Source: Labedella endophytica (lineage in GTDB: Bacteria; Actinomycetota; Actinomycetes; Actinomycetales; Microbacteriaceae). Taken from it: 64,000 nucleotides of DNA. Shown here piece after piece: positions 1 to 11,122 of this stretch (position 1 is its first letter; every line of letters starts with the position of its first letter). Below the pieces are notes generated by a model. That model was not told the origin of the DNA. It did not search any database and was given only the letters and a program-made list of their open reading frames with translations. Made by a program: the position numbers and the translations under genes. The DNA lies in the NCBI RefSeq assembly GCF_003990045.1, contig NZ_RZGZ01000005.1, positions 62,001-126,000 of the forward strand. The letters are read 5' to 3'.

Positions 1-483
1 GGCGGCTGCCGAGCCACCTCCGGACCCGCCAGGGATCCGGTCGAGATCCCACGGATTGTGGGTGGGTCCGTACGCGGAGTGCTCGGTGGAGGAGCCCATC
101 GCGAACTCGTCCATGTTGGTCTTGCCGATCGGGACGAGGCCAGCGGCCCGCGACTTCGCGACGACGGTCGCATCGAACGGCGACATGTAGCCCTCGAGGA
201 TGCGGCTACCCGACGTCGACGGCATGTCCGTCGTGACGAGCACGTCCTTGACGGCCAACGGGATCCCGGCGAGCGGCCCCAGGGCGTCGCCGGCGGCGCG
301 GCGCTCGTCGATCGATCGGGCGTTGTCGAGGGCGTCGGACGACACGTGCAGGAACGCCGCGACCTCGCCGTCGACGGCCTCGATGCGATCGAGGTGGGCG
401 CGCGTGACCTCGACGCTCGAGACCTCGCCGGAGGACAGGAGCTCGGAGAGCTCGCTCGCGGACTTGCGGATCAACTCGCTCAC
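1..483 (-). CDS. gatA: Asp-tRNA(Asn)/Glu-tRNA(Gln) amidotransferase subunit A (partial, N-terminal 161 aa)
   Basis: GatA is the amidase subunit of GatCAB. It releases ammonia from glutamine to amidate misacylated Glu-tRNA(Gln) and Asp-tRNA(Asn) in the cytoplasm. Only the first 161 codons are inside the window. They include the LAVKDV motif with the catalytic-triad lysine and end in the glycine/serine-rich stretch GGSGGGSA that leads to the cis-serine of the amidase signature. The start is GTG at 483-481, in a GTGA overlap with the gatC stop, so the two are translationally coupled. The C-terminal part, including the nucleophilic serine region, lies off the edge. Identity is confident. Confidence 0.93.
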   Translation of the reverse strand, partial: MSELIRKSASELSELLSSGEVSSVEVTRAHLDRIEAVDGEVAAFLHVSSDALDNARSIDERRAAGDALGPLAGIPLAVKDVLVTTDMPSTSGSRILEGYMSPFDATVVAKSRAAGLVPIGKTNMDEFAMGSSTEHSAYGPTHNPWDLDRIPGGSGGGSAAA

Positions 484-779
484 TGCTCCTCCCCCAGGAT
501 CGCCGAGACCTTGAAGCGGTCCTCGGTACGCTCGGGGGCGTTCGCGAGCGCCTGCTCACGCGTGAGGGTCTGGCCCACGACGTCGTCGCGGAAGACGTTC
601 TGCAGGGGGACCGGGTGGCTCGTGGCGGGCACGTCCGGCGTCGCCACCTCCTGCACCTTCGCGATGCTGTCGACGATCTGATCGAGCTCGGTCGTGAGGC
701 TCGTGATCTCTTCGGGTGTGAGTGCGATGCGGGCGAGGTTCGCGAGATGCGCGACCTGCTCCTCCGAGATTTCGGACAT
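480..779 (-). CDS. gatC: Asp-tRNA(Asn)/Glu-tRNA(Gln) amidotransferase subunit C
   Basis: GatC is the small subunit that wraps around GatA and GatB and stabilises the amidotransferase. The 99-aa product has the usual family length. It opens with the typical [18 protein letters not shown] helix and has the conserved [18 protein letters not shown] segment in the middle. The start is ATG at 779 with a GGAG ribosome site just upstream. It is the first gene of a gatC-gatA pair that overlaps by four bases. ligA ends 58 bases upstream, so read-through from the ligA side is possible. Confidence 0.95.
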   Translation of the reverse strand: MSEISEEQVAHLANLARIALTPEEITSLTTELDQIVDSIAKVQEVATPDVPATSHPVPLQNVFRDDVVGQTLTREQALANAPERTEDRFKVSAILGEEQ

Positions 780-837
780 GGATCTCCGTCAGATGGATGT
801 CGGGGTGTCGACCCATTCTAGGCCGTGGCCGACCGCC

Positions 838-3363
<2,526 letters not shown>

Positions 3364-3412
3364 GGCAGCGCCACCGACATGCTCAGGGGGTGGCGTCCGG
3401 GCGGTCGGAGCG

Positions 3413-4537
3413 TCAGCCGACGGCGGCAACGGGGACCGCGCTGACGGTGCGGTCGATCGTGAACTGACCGAGCACTCGTGTGCCGAGGTACACGACCGCC
3501 GTCTGGCCGGGGGCCACACCGTCGAGGGGCACGTCGGGGACGACGACGAACTCGACGCCGCCGCTACCCTGCACGACTCGCGCCTCCGCGGGAACGGGAT
3601 CGGCATGGGCGCGGATCTGCACGTCGCAGCGGAACGGCTCGCCCGTCTCATCGGCCGGATCGCCGGCCCAGGTGAAGCGGTGCCCCGCGATCTCCGCGAT
3701 CGCGAGCGCCTCCTTCGGACCCACAACGACCTCGTTCGTCTTCGGTCGGACCTCGAGGACGAAGCGGGGCTTGCCGTCGTCCGCGGGAACACCGAGCCGA
3801 AGGCCGCGCCTCTGGCCGACCGTGAATGCGTGCGCGCCGTCGTGGTCGCCCACGACACGGCCCTCGCGATCGAGGATGGAACCCGTCTCCGCGCCGACGC
3901 GCTCGGCGAGCCAGCCGCGGGTGTCGCCGTCCGGAATGAAGCAGATGTCGTGACTGTCGGGCTTCGACGCGACGCTCAGTCCCCGAGCCGCCGCCTCGGC
4001 CCGCACGACGGCCTTCGAGGGGGTCTCGCCGAGAGGGAACATCGAGTGCTCGAGCTGCTCACGCGTGAGCACTCCGAGCACGTAGGACTGATCCTTCGCC
4101 TCATCGCTCGCGCGGTGGAGCTCGATCGATCCAGAGGAGGAGCGGTCGAGTCGGGCGTAGTGACCGGTCGCCACGGCGTCGAAACCGAGATCGACGGCCT
4201 TCTCGAGCAGGGCGGCGAACTTGATCTTCTCGTTGCAGCGCATGCAGGGGTTCGGGGTGCGTCCCGCCGAGTACTCGGCGACGAAGTCGTCGACGACGTC
4301 GAGCTTGAATCGCTCCGAGAAGTCCCAGACGTAGTACGGGATTCCGATGAGGTTCGCGGCCCGCTGAGCGTCCATCGAGTCCTCGATCGTGCAGCACCCG
4401 CGGCTTCCCGTGCGCAAGGTACCGGGCATCCGGCTGAGGGCGAGGTGGACGCCGACCACGTCGTGACCGGCGTCGACGGCTCGCGCCGCGGCCACCGCCG
4501 AGTCGACACCACCGGACATCGCCGCGAGAACCTTCAT
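3413..4537 (-). CDS. mnmA: tRNA-specific 2-thiouridylase MnmA
   Basis: MnmA adenylates U34 of Lys, Glu and Gln tRNAs and replaces the 2-oxygen with sulfur from a protein persulfide. The 374-aa product has the PP-loop motif SGGVDS (residues 8-13), the first catalytic cysteine in [12 protein letters not shown] (C98) and the second in [10 protein letters not shown] (C199). The C-terminal beta-barrel carries the GQRRGL motif region. The chosen ATG at 4537 begins [10 protein letters not shown] and lies seven bases after a TAGACT hexamer. A longer open frame upstream has no family-like sequence. A cysteine desulfurase gene 41 bases upstream is the likely sulfur donor. Confidence 0.96.
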   Translation of the reverse strand: MKVLAAMSGGVDSAVAAARAVDAGHDVVGVHLALSRMPGTLRTGSRGCCTIEDSMDAQRAANLIGIPYYVWDFSERFKLDVVDDFVAEYSAGRTPNPCMRCNEKIKFAALLEKAVDLGFDAVATGHYARLDRSSSGSIELHRASDEAKDQSYVLGVLTREQLEHSMFPLGETPSKAVVRAEAAARGLSVASKPDSHDICFIPDGDTRGWLAERVGAETGSILDREGRVVGDHDGAHAFTVGQRRGLRLGVPADDGKPRFVLEVRPKTNEVVVGPKEALAIAEIAGHRFTWAGDPADETGEPFRCDVQIRAHADPVPAEARVVQGSGGVEFVVVPDVPLDGVAPGQTAVVYLGTRVLGQFTIDRTVSAVPVAAVG

Positions 4538-4544
4538 GCGTACC

Positions 4545-4550
4545 AGTCTA
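4545..4550 (-). promoter_or_regulatory. Putative -10 hexamer TAGACT of mnmA (leaderless type)
   Basis: TAGACT on the minus strand is followed by seven bases and then the mnmA ATG. This is the same hexamer as at ligA. It suggests mnmA has its own promoter in addition to any read-through from the desulfurase gene. Confidence 0.5.
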
Positions 4551-4578
4551 CGGCCGGGTGCCGTCGGAGGTCCCTGGG

Positions 4579-5802
4579 TCAGCGGGCCCCCACGTCCCGC
4601 TCGGAGAGGCCGGCTCTCCGAGCCGAGACGATCACTCCGGGGATCGCGGCGAGGAACGCGTCGACATCCGTCTCCGTCGTCGTGCGGCCGAGCGTCACCC
4701 GGAGTGCGGACCGAGCGGCGTCCTCGGAACGACCCATGGCGAGGAGCACGTGCGACGGTTCCGGCACCCCCGCCTGACACGCCGACCCCGTCGACACCGA
4801 GATCCCGGCCATGTCGAGGAGGAAGAGGATCGAGTCGCCCTGGCACCCGGAGAACGCGAAGTGGGCGTTGCTCGCGAGGCGGCGATCGCCTGCCAGGGGC
4901 GGACCGTTCAGGACGACGTCGGGCACCTGGGCGAGGACACCGGCCACGAGCCGGTCCCGCAGCCGCTTCAACCGCTCCTGCTCGGGGTCCATCTCGGAGG
5001 CCGCGAGCCGCGCGGCAGTCGCGAACGCGGCGGCCGACGCCACGTCCTGCGTGCCGGAGCGGAGCCGACGCTGCTGTCCGCCACCGTGCTGGAGGGGCTC
5101 GACCGTCGCGGTCCGGTGCAGGGCGAGCACGCCGATCCCCTGGGGCCCGCCGATCTTGTGCGCCGACACGGAGAACGCGACCGGCCCGATCGCCCCCGAC
5201 GCCCCGGAGGCCTCGCGAAGCGCGCGGAGGTCGAGGGGGACGTGGCCGTATGCGGCCACGGCGTCGAGGTGCAGGGGAACGCGGGCGTCCACGGCGAGCC
5301 GCGCGATCCGGTCCACCGGGTTGACGGTGCCGACCTCGTTGTTCGCGATGATCGCCGTCACGAGCGCCGTGCGATCGGCGTTCTCGCGGAGAACGCGCTC
5401 CAGGTGCACGGTGTCGATCGAGCCGTCGTCCAGCAGATCGACCCAGGCCGCCTCGGCACCCTCGTGCGCGACGAGCCAGTCGATGGCGTCGATCGTGGCG
5501 TGGTGCTCGCCGCGCGCGACGACGACGACGGGTCGATCGGCATCATCGTTGCGCGACCAGTACAGGCCCTTGACGGCGAGATTGATCGCCTCGGTCCCGC
5601 CGGAGACGAAGAGGGCCTCGATCCCGTCGACGCCGAGCGTCGCGGCGATGTCCTCACGCGCCTCCTCGAGCGTGCGCCTGGCCGCCTGGCCATGACTGTG
5701 GATGGAAGAGGAGTTGCCGATCGAGGACGCCGTCTCGATCCACGACGCGGCGGCCTCCGGGCGCAGCGGAGTGGTCGCGGAATGGTCGAGGTACACCGCC
5801 AC
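4579..5802 (-). CDS. iscS: Cysteine desulfurase (NifS/IscS group I)
   Basis: This PLP enzyme turns cysteine into alanine plus a protein-bound persulfide for tRNA thiolation or Fe-S assembly. The 407-aa product opens with [14 protein letters not shown]. It has the PLP lysine in [12 protein letters not shown] (K216), the histidine of GEHHA, and the catalytic cysteine in STGSACQAG (C342) on a group I loop. The GTG start at 5802 has a strong GGAGGAG site. It sits directly upstream of mnmA, which suggests its main client is MnmA. Whether it also serves Fe-S clusters cannot be seen here. Its promoter overlaps that of the divergent glgX. Confidence 0.92.
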   Translation of the reverse strand: MAVYLDHSATTPLRPEAAASWIETASSIGNSSSIHSHGQAARRTLEEAREDIAATLGVDGIEALFVSGGTEAINLAVKGLYWSRNDDADRPVVVVARGEHHATIDAIDWLVAHEGAEAAWVDLLDDGSIDTVHLERVLRENADRTALVTAIIANNEVGTVNPVDRIARLAVDARVPLHLDAVAAYGHVPLDLRALREASGASGAIGPVAFSVSAHKIGGPQGIGVLALHRTATVEPLQHGGGQQRRLRSGTQDVASAAAFATAARLAASEMDPEQERLKRLRDRLVAGVLAQVPDVVLNGPPLAGDRRLASNAHFAFSGCQGDSILFLLDMAGISVSTGSACQAGVPEPSHVLLAMGRSEDAARSALRVTLGRTTTETDVDAFLAAIPGVIVSARRAGLSERDVGAR

Positions 5803-5847
5803 GATCCCGCTCCTCCCCAGCCGTCACGCCGACGACGTCCGTCCCCC

Positions 5848-5854
5848 TACTGTA
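5848..5854. promoter_or_regulatory. Overlapping divergent -10 hexamers between the desulfurase gene and glgX
   Basis: TACTGT (5848-5853, plus) lies seven bases before the glgX ATG and so fits a leaderless glgX mRNA. TACAGT (5849-5854, minus) would serve the desulfurase gene with a leader of about 40 bases that contains its ribosome site. The two hexamers share five base pairs, so the promoters should compete. Confidence 0.45.
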
Positions 5855-5860
5855 GAACGC

Positions 5861-7909
5861 ATGACAGCCGCCGACGCCCTCCGCGACCTCGGTGTGAGAC
5901 TCACCCCCGGCGGCGGCGAGATCCGCGTCTGGTCGGCTCATGCCACGGCCGTGGACCTCGTGATCTTCGACGACACCGACCTCGACTGGATCGTCAAGAC
6001 GGTCCCGTTGCACCCCGTCGGATCCGGCGTCTGGGCGGCTCGGACCCGCAGCCTCACGGTCGGCACCCGCTACGCGCTCCGGGCGGACGGTCCCACCGGA
6101 CCGAATCACGCGTTCGATCCCTCCCGGTTCCTGCTCGATCCGTGGGGCAGGGGACTCGTCCGTCGGAAGCCGGGAGTGTTCCGCTCCGCCGTGCCGGACA
6201 CGGAGTTCGACTTCGGCGGCGTACCCAAACCGCGTGTGCCGCTCGACCGCACGGTCGTGTACGAGGCCCACGTGAAGGGGCTCACGCGGCTGGACCCGGC
6301 CATTCCCGAGGAGCTACGCGGCAGCTACGCGGGGCTCGCCCATCCCGCGACCATCCGGTCGCTGCAGGACCTCGGCGTCACGACCGTCGAGCTGCTCCCG
6401 ATCCACGCCTTCGTGTCGGAGCAGCGCCTCATCAAGCAAGGACTCACGAACTACTGGGGGTACAACACCCTCGGCTTCTTCGCTCCTCACGCGGCCTATG
6501 CGTCGAAGCGCGCGCAGGCGGACGGCCCCTCCGCCGTGCTCCGGGAGTTCAAGGGAATGGTCAAGCTCCTGCACGAGGCCGGACTCGAGGTCGTGCTCGA
6601 CGTGGTCTACAACCACACCGCGGAGGAGGGACCCGGCGGGCCGACCACGAGCCTGCGCGGTCTCGACAATGCGAGCTACTACCGGCAGACCGATGCCGGT
6701 CACTACATCGACACCGCCGGCACCGGCAACACCGTCAACTTCGCGACGGAGGCCGCCCAGCGCCTCGTGATCGACTCGCTGCGTTACTGGTCGAACGACC
6801 TGCAGGTGGACGGCTTCCGCTTCGACCTCGCACCGGCCCTCGGGCGGGACGCGACGCACGAATACCGTCGGGATCACCCGCTCCTGCGCCGCATCGTGGA
6901 GGACCCGCAGCTCGCCGGCATCAAGATGATCGCCGAACCCTGGGACACCGGGATGGGCGGATGGCAGACCGGCAACTTCACCGGCGGCTGGCACGAGTGG
7001 AACGACCGGTACCGGGATCGCGTCCGGAACTTCTGGTTGAGCGATGTGGACTACGCCCGCCGGGCCGAGCACGCCCCCGTCGGCATCGGCGGTTTCGCGA
7101 CGCGATTCACCGGTTCGTCGAACACGTTCTCCGCCGAGCGCGGCCCCCTCGCCTCGGTCAACTTCGTCACGGCCCACGATGGATTCACGCTCGCCGACCT
7201 CGTGTCCTACGACGTCAAGCACAACGCCGGGAACGGCGAGTCGAATCGCGACGGCAGCGACAACAACCGCTCCTTCAACCACGGCGCCGAGGGCGACACG
7301 GAGGATCCGGCCATCCTCGCGACCCGGCGGAAGGCGATGAGGAACCTCCTCGGCACGCTTCTCCTCTCGGCGGGCATCCCCATGATCACGGCTGGCGACG
7401 AATTCGGTCGCTCCCAGCGCGGCAACAACAATCCCTACTGCCACGACTCCGAACTCACGTGGATGAGTCACAGCCTGCTCGACTGGCAGAACGACCTGCG
7501 CACGCACACCGCTCGCCTCATCCGACTGCGGGCCGAGAATCCGGCGCTGCGTCCCACCCGCTACGGCCGGCCGGGAGCGGCCACACCGGGTGCGACCAGG
7601 ATGGACTGGTACGACGCCGACGGCGGGACCATGAGCGACGACGAGTGGACGCGACCCGACCACCGCACCCTGCAGTACCTCGCGAGCTCGACACCCGAGT
7701 CGGAGGGGCCGAACACGATCCTGCTCGTGGTGCACGGCATGGAGCACCCGACGACGATCCGGCTGCCGCTGCATCACGGCGTCGACCGCTACGACCTGCT
7801 CTGGTCGAGTGCGGACGAGCGTCCGCTCACGGAGGAGACGACCCACGCGCCCGGGGAGAGCGTCGAGATCCCCGGGACCTGCTTCCTGCTCTTCCGAGCG
7901 GTGTCGTGA
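5861..7909 (+). CDS. glgX: Glycogen debranching enzyme GlgX (GH13 isoamylase type)
   Basis: GlgX hydrolyses alpha-1,6 branches of glycogen after phosphorylase has shortened the outer chains. The 682-aa product has an N-terminal CBM48-like domain followed by the GH13 barrel. Visible motifs are DVVYNHTAEEG, the nucleophile in DGFRFDLA (D322), the acid/base in IAEPWD (E359) and the third acid in TAHDGFTL (D440). The ATG at 5861 was chosen because it starts the family-like sequence and follows a TACTGT hexamer by seven bases. The open frame continues upstream without similarity. Its stop overlaps the ybaK start. Confidence 0.95.
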   Translation: MTAADALRDLGVRLTPGGGEIRVWSAHATAVDLVIFDDTDLDWIVKTVPLHPVGSGVWAARTRSLTVGTRYALRADGPTGPNHAFDPSRFLLDPWGRGLVRRKPGVFRSAVPDTEFDFGGVPKPRVPLDRTVVYEAHVKGLTRLDPAIPEELRGSYAGLAHPATIRSLQDLGVTTVELLPIHAFVSEQRLIKQGLTNYWGYNTLGFFAPHAAYASKRAQADGPSAVLREFKGMVKLLHEAGLEVVLDVVYNHTAEEGPGGPTTSLRGLDNASYYRQTDAGHYIDTAGTGNTVNFATEAAQRLVIDSLRYWSNDLQVDGFRFDLAPALGRDATHEYRRDHPLLRRIVEDPQLAGIKMIAEPWDTGMGGWQTGNFTGGWHEWNDRYRDRVRNFWLSDVDYARRAEHAPVGIGGFATRFTGSSNTFSAERGPLASVNFVTAHDGFTLADLVSYDVKHNAGNGESNRDGSDNNRSFNHGAEGDTEDPAILATRRKAMRNLLGTLLLSAGIPMITAGDEFGRSQRGNNNPYCHDSELTWMSHSLLDWQNDLRTHTARLIRLRAENPALRPTRYGRPGAATPGATRMDWYDADGGTMSDDEWTRPDHRTLQYLASSTPESEGPNTILLVVHGMEHPTTIRLPLHHGVDRYDLLWSSADERPLTEETTHAPGESVEIPGTCFLLFRAVS

Positions 7910-8400
7910 ACCGTCCCTCCCGGCGTGTGCCCGCCACTCCCGCGACCCGGATCCTCGATGCCGCCGGAGTCCGCTGGGTCGGTCGCGCCTACGCTCACGA
8001 CCCGTCGGTGACCGCGTTCGGCCTCGAGGCGGCCGCGGCACTCGGGGTCCCGGCCGAGCGCGTCTTCAAGACCTTGATGGCCGACGCCGACGGAGAGATC
8101 GTCGTCGCGATCGTGCCCGTCGCGGGCCGCCTCGACCTGGGGGCGCTCGCCGCCCTGTTCGGGGCCAAGCGTGCTGTGCTCGCCGAGAGGGTCGTCGCCG
8201 AGCGCCGCACGGGCTACGTATCCGGCGGCATCAGTCCATTGGGCCAGCGGAACGCTCACCGGACGGCGATCGATGCGACGGCGATGTCCCTCGACACGGT
8301 CTTCGTCTCGGGCGGTCGACGCGGATTCGACGTCGAGCTCTCGCCGGCCGACCTCGTCTCGATCACCCGCGCCACGATCGGAGCGATCGGCGCCCCGTGA
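7906..8400 (+). CDS. ybaK: Cys-tRNA(Pro) deacylase, YbaK/EbsC family
   Basis: YbaK proteins hydrolyse cysteine mischarged onto tRNA(Pro) by prolyl-tRNA synthetase. The 164-aa product has the family features: an N-terminal lysine-containing segment (RVFKTLMADADG), a central AKRAVLAE stretch and the TGYVSGGISPLGQ loop that lines the active site. The start is GTG at 7906, in a GTGA overlap with the glgX stop, so it is translated from the glgX mRNA. The link with glycogen debranching is probably only positional. The gene ends 25 bases before the convergent glgP stop. Confidence 0.92.
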   Translation: MNRPSRRVPATPATRILDAAGVRWVGRAYAHDPSVTAFGLEAAAALGVPAERVFKTLMADADGEIVVAIVPVAGRLDLGALAALFGAKRAVLAERVVAERRTGYVSGGISPLGQRNAHRTAIDATAMSLDTVFVSGGRRGFDVELSPADLVSITRATIGAIGAP

Positions 8401-8425
8401 GACCGGCCCACCGCTGAGGCGCCGG

Positions 8426-11000
8426 TCACGCGACCGCGATGAGCCCCATCTCGACATCGCTCGCGACGTCCACGTGGTGGGGCACGATGCGCACCGTGTA
8501 CCCGAAGCTCCCGGAGTGCTCGAGTCGCAATTCGCCACCGTAGACGAGGCCACCGTCCCCGGTCCCTCGACCACTCGTCGCGTCGACCGGGTGCAGCGGC
8601 ATCGTCGAGATGTCGGTCAGCTCGCCGTCCATCGCGCCCGATCCGTAGACCAGTTCGACGCTCACGTCCGACGCTGCGAGTCCCCCCGAGCGACACCGAG
8701 GCGCGGAGCCGGAGCGTCTCCCCGACCTGCGGGGTGACGTCGAGACCACCCGACTCGACGTGCGTGATCGCGACCCGCGGCCACGCCTCGACGACGCGGG
8801 CCTTCCACGCGGCGAGCTCGCGTGCCGGCCGGGCCGACGACTCGGTCAAGCGCCGGGCCGCTCCCGCCGCCGGAACATAGAGCGCCCCGACGTACTCCCG
8901 CACCATACGATCGGCGCTCAGCACCGGTGACAGGGTCGCGAGGGAGTGACGTACCCGTTTGAGCCAACCGTGCGGGACCCCGGACTCGTCACGGTCGTAG
9001 AAGCTCGGGACGATGTGGTGCTCGAGCAGCTCGTAGAGCGAGGAGGCCTCGATCCGGTCCCGTTCCTCCGCCGTCACGTTCGCGGCGGCCGTCGGGATGG
9101 ACCATCCGTTGTCGCCGTCCGCGAACTCCGCCCACCAGCCGTCGAGGACCGAGAGGTTGAGAGATCCGTTGAGCGCCGCCTTCATCCCAGAGGTCCCGCA
9201 CGCCTCGAGAGGGCGGAGCGGGTTGTTCAACCACACGTCGGTGCCGGGGAAGAGCGTCTTGGCCATCGCCATGTCGTAGTCGGGGAGGAAGACGATCCGC
9301 GAGCGTACGTCCGGTTCCGCCGCGAACTCCACGAGCTGTTGGATGAGGCGCTTGCCCTCGTCGTCCGCCGGGTGGGATTTACCCGCGACGACGATCTGCA
9401 TCGGGCGTTCGGGATCGAGCAGGAGGGCTCGGAGGCGATCCTCGTCGTGCAGCATGAGCGTCAGCCGCTTGTACGTGGGCACCCGCCGCGCGAACCCGAT
9501 CGTCAACAGCGCGGGATCGAGCACCCCGCGCACCCACTCGGGCACGACACCACCCGGGTTCTGGGACAGCCACGAGGCCCCGACCCGTCGTCGAGCGTCC
9601 TCGACGAGGTCGACGCGGAGCCGGCGCTTGGTCTCCCACAGGTCCGCATCCGATACGCGGGCGTCACGCCACTCCACCGCCGTCGTATCCCGGGTCCCCC
9701 ACGTGCGTTCCGCGAGATCGGCGATCTCGGGGCTCGTCCACGTGGCCGGGTGAACGCCGTTCGTGATGGAGCCGATGGGGATGTCGTCCTCGTCGAAGCC
9801 CGGCCAGAGCGAGGAGAACATCCGGCGGGAGACCTCGCCGTGCAACTGGGAGACCCCGTTCGCGCGCTGCGCGAGCCGGAAGCCCATGATGGCCATGTTG
9901 AAGGCCGGATCCCGCCCGTCGCTCGTCGAGGCCTCGAGGCCGAGCGAGAGGACGTCAGCCCTCTCGACCCCCGGGAGCAGCTCGGTCGAGAAGTACCGGC
10001 CGATGAGCTCGGGATCGAAGCGATCGATACCGGCGGGAACGGGAGTGTGCGTCGTGAAGACGGTCCCGCCCCTGACCACCTCGAGGGCCTCGGCGAAACT
10101 CAGGCCGCCTCCGACGAGATCGGAGATCCGCTCGAGACCGAGGAAACCGGCGTGCCCCTCGTTGGTGTGGAACACCGTCGGCATGTCCGCCCCGGTGAGG
10201 TCGCTCCAGCGCTTGATCGCCCGGACCCCTCCGATGCCGAGGAGCAGCTCCTGACGGAGCCGGTGCTCCTCCTCTCCGCCGTAGAGCCGGTCGGTGACCT
10301 GGCACAGGTCCGGTTCGTTCTCGGGAACATCGGTGTCGAGCAGGAGGAGCGTGACCCGCCCCACGTGGGCGACCCACACGCGAGCGTTCAGGGACCGGCC
10401 GTCCGGGAGGGCGAGCACCACATCGACGGGGGTGCCGTCGAGGTCGCGCAGGACGGACAGCGGGAGTCCGTCCGGGTCGACGACGGGGTAGGTCTCCTGC
10501 TGCCATCCATCGGACGAGAGGGACTGGCTGAAGTAACCGGCCCGGTAGAACAGCCCGACCGCGACGAGCGGGACGCCGAGGTCCGACGCGCTCTTCACGT
10601 GGTCGCCAGCGAGGATGCCGAGACCACCGGAATACTGGGGCAGCGCGGCCGTGATCCCGTACTCCGGCGAGAAGTAGGCGATCGAACGGGGTGCGGACTC
10701 GCCGAGTCCCTGGTACCAGCGCGGCTCGGTGAGATACCGCTCCAGGTCGTCTCGAAGGTCCTCGACGCGGCGAACGAAGTGGTCGTCGTCTGCGAGTTCG
10801 TCGAGCCGCGATTGGGAGAGCGAGGCGAACAGTTCGGAGGGATCCCGTGTGAGACGGTTCCCGTTCCCGGGGACCATGTCCGCGAAGAGCGCCATGGTCG
10901 GTTCATGCCAGACCCACCGCAGATTCCCCACGAGGGTCTCGAGCGCCGCGAGGCGCTCGGGTAGGGCTGGACGGACGGCGAAACGACGGATGGCCTTCAC
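8426..11000 (-). CDS. glgP: Alpha-glucan phosphorylase GlgP, frameshifted near the C terminus in this sequence
   Basis: GlgP releases glucose-1-phosphate from alpha-1,4-glucan ends. It belongs to the actinobacterial alpha-glucan phosphorylase family that starts with a DUF3417 domain. The PLP lysine lies in SGMKAALNG (K607). Reading in frame from GTG at 11000 is family-like up to LRASVSLGG. It then turns into arginine-rich nonsense that runs into ybaK. The expected C terminus (LAASDVSVELVYG to VEMGLIAVA) is in another frame and ends at 8426. One extra G in the six-base C/G run at 8682-8687 explains this. Repaired, the product is about 857 aa, normal for the family. It may be a sequencing error or a true lesion. 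Confidence 0.9.
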
Positions 11001-11006
11001 GCGCTC

Positions 11007-11012
11007 AGCTTA
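11007..11012 (-). promoter_or_regulatory. Putative -10 hexamer TAAGCT of glgP (leaderless type)
   Basis: TAAGCT on the minus strand is followed by exactly six bases and then the glgP GTG. No ribosome site is needed or seen. The divergent glgE promoter lies about 100 bp away. Confidence 0.5.
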
Positions 11013-11110
11013 GAGGAGCGGGCCTGGCCGGAAAGGAGGCGGAGTGTAGCGGGTCGTGACTCCACTGCCACAGCCGCGTCGCGCCCCTGCCGTTGCGGAG
11101 CCCGACCCGG

Positions 11111-11116
11111 TACGGT
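11111..11116 (+). promoter_or_regulatory. Putative -10 hexamer TACGGT of glgE (leaderless type)
   Basis: TACGGT is followed by six bases and then the GTG at 11123. The GGAGG between them directly abuts the GTG and is too close to act as a ribosome site, so a leaderless start is the simpler reading. Confidence 0.45.
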
Positions 11117-11122
11117 CGGAGG

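Noticed and set aside
4558-8400. A plus-strand open frame of about 3.8 kb through the desulfurase gene and glgX
   Set aside because: It is the shadow of two well-supported genes in other frames. Only its end, from 7906, is real (ybaK).
8401-8427. Possible terminator between ybaK and glgP (GACCGGC / GCCGGTC)
   Set aside because: Only a 7-bp stem with a 13-base loop, no U-tract, and one arm inside the glgP end. Too weak to list.
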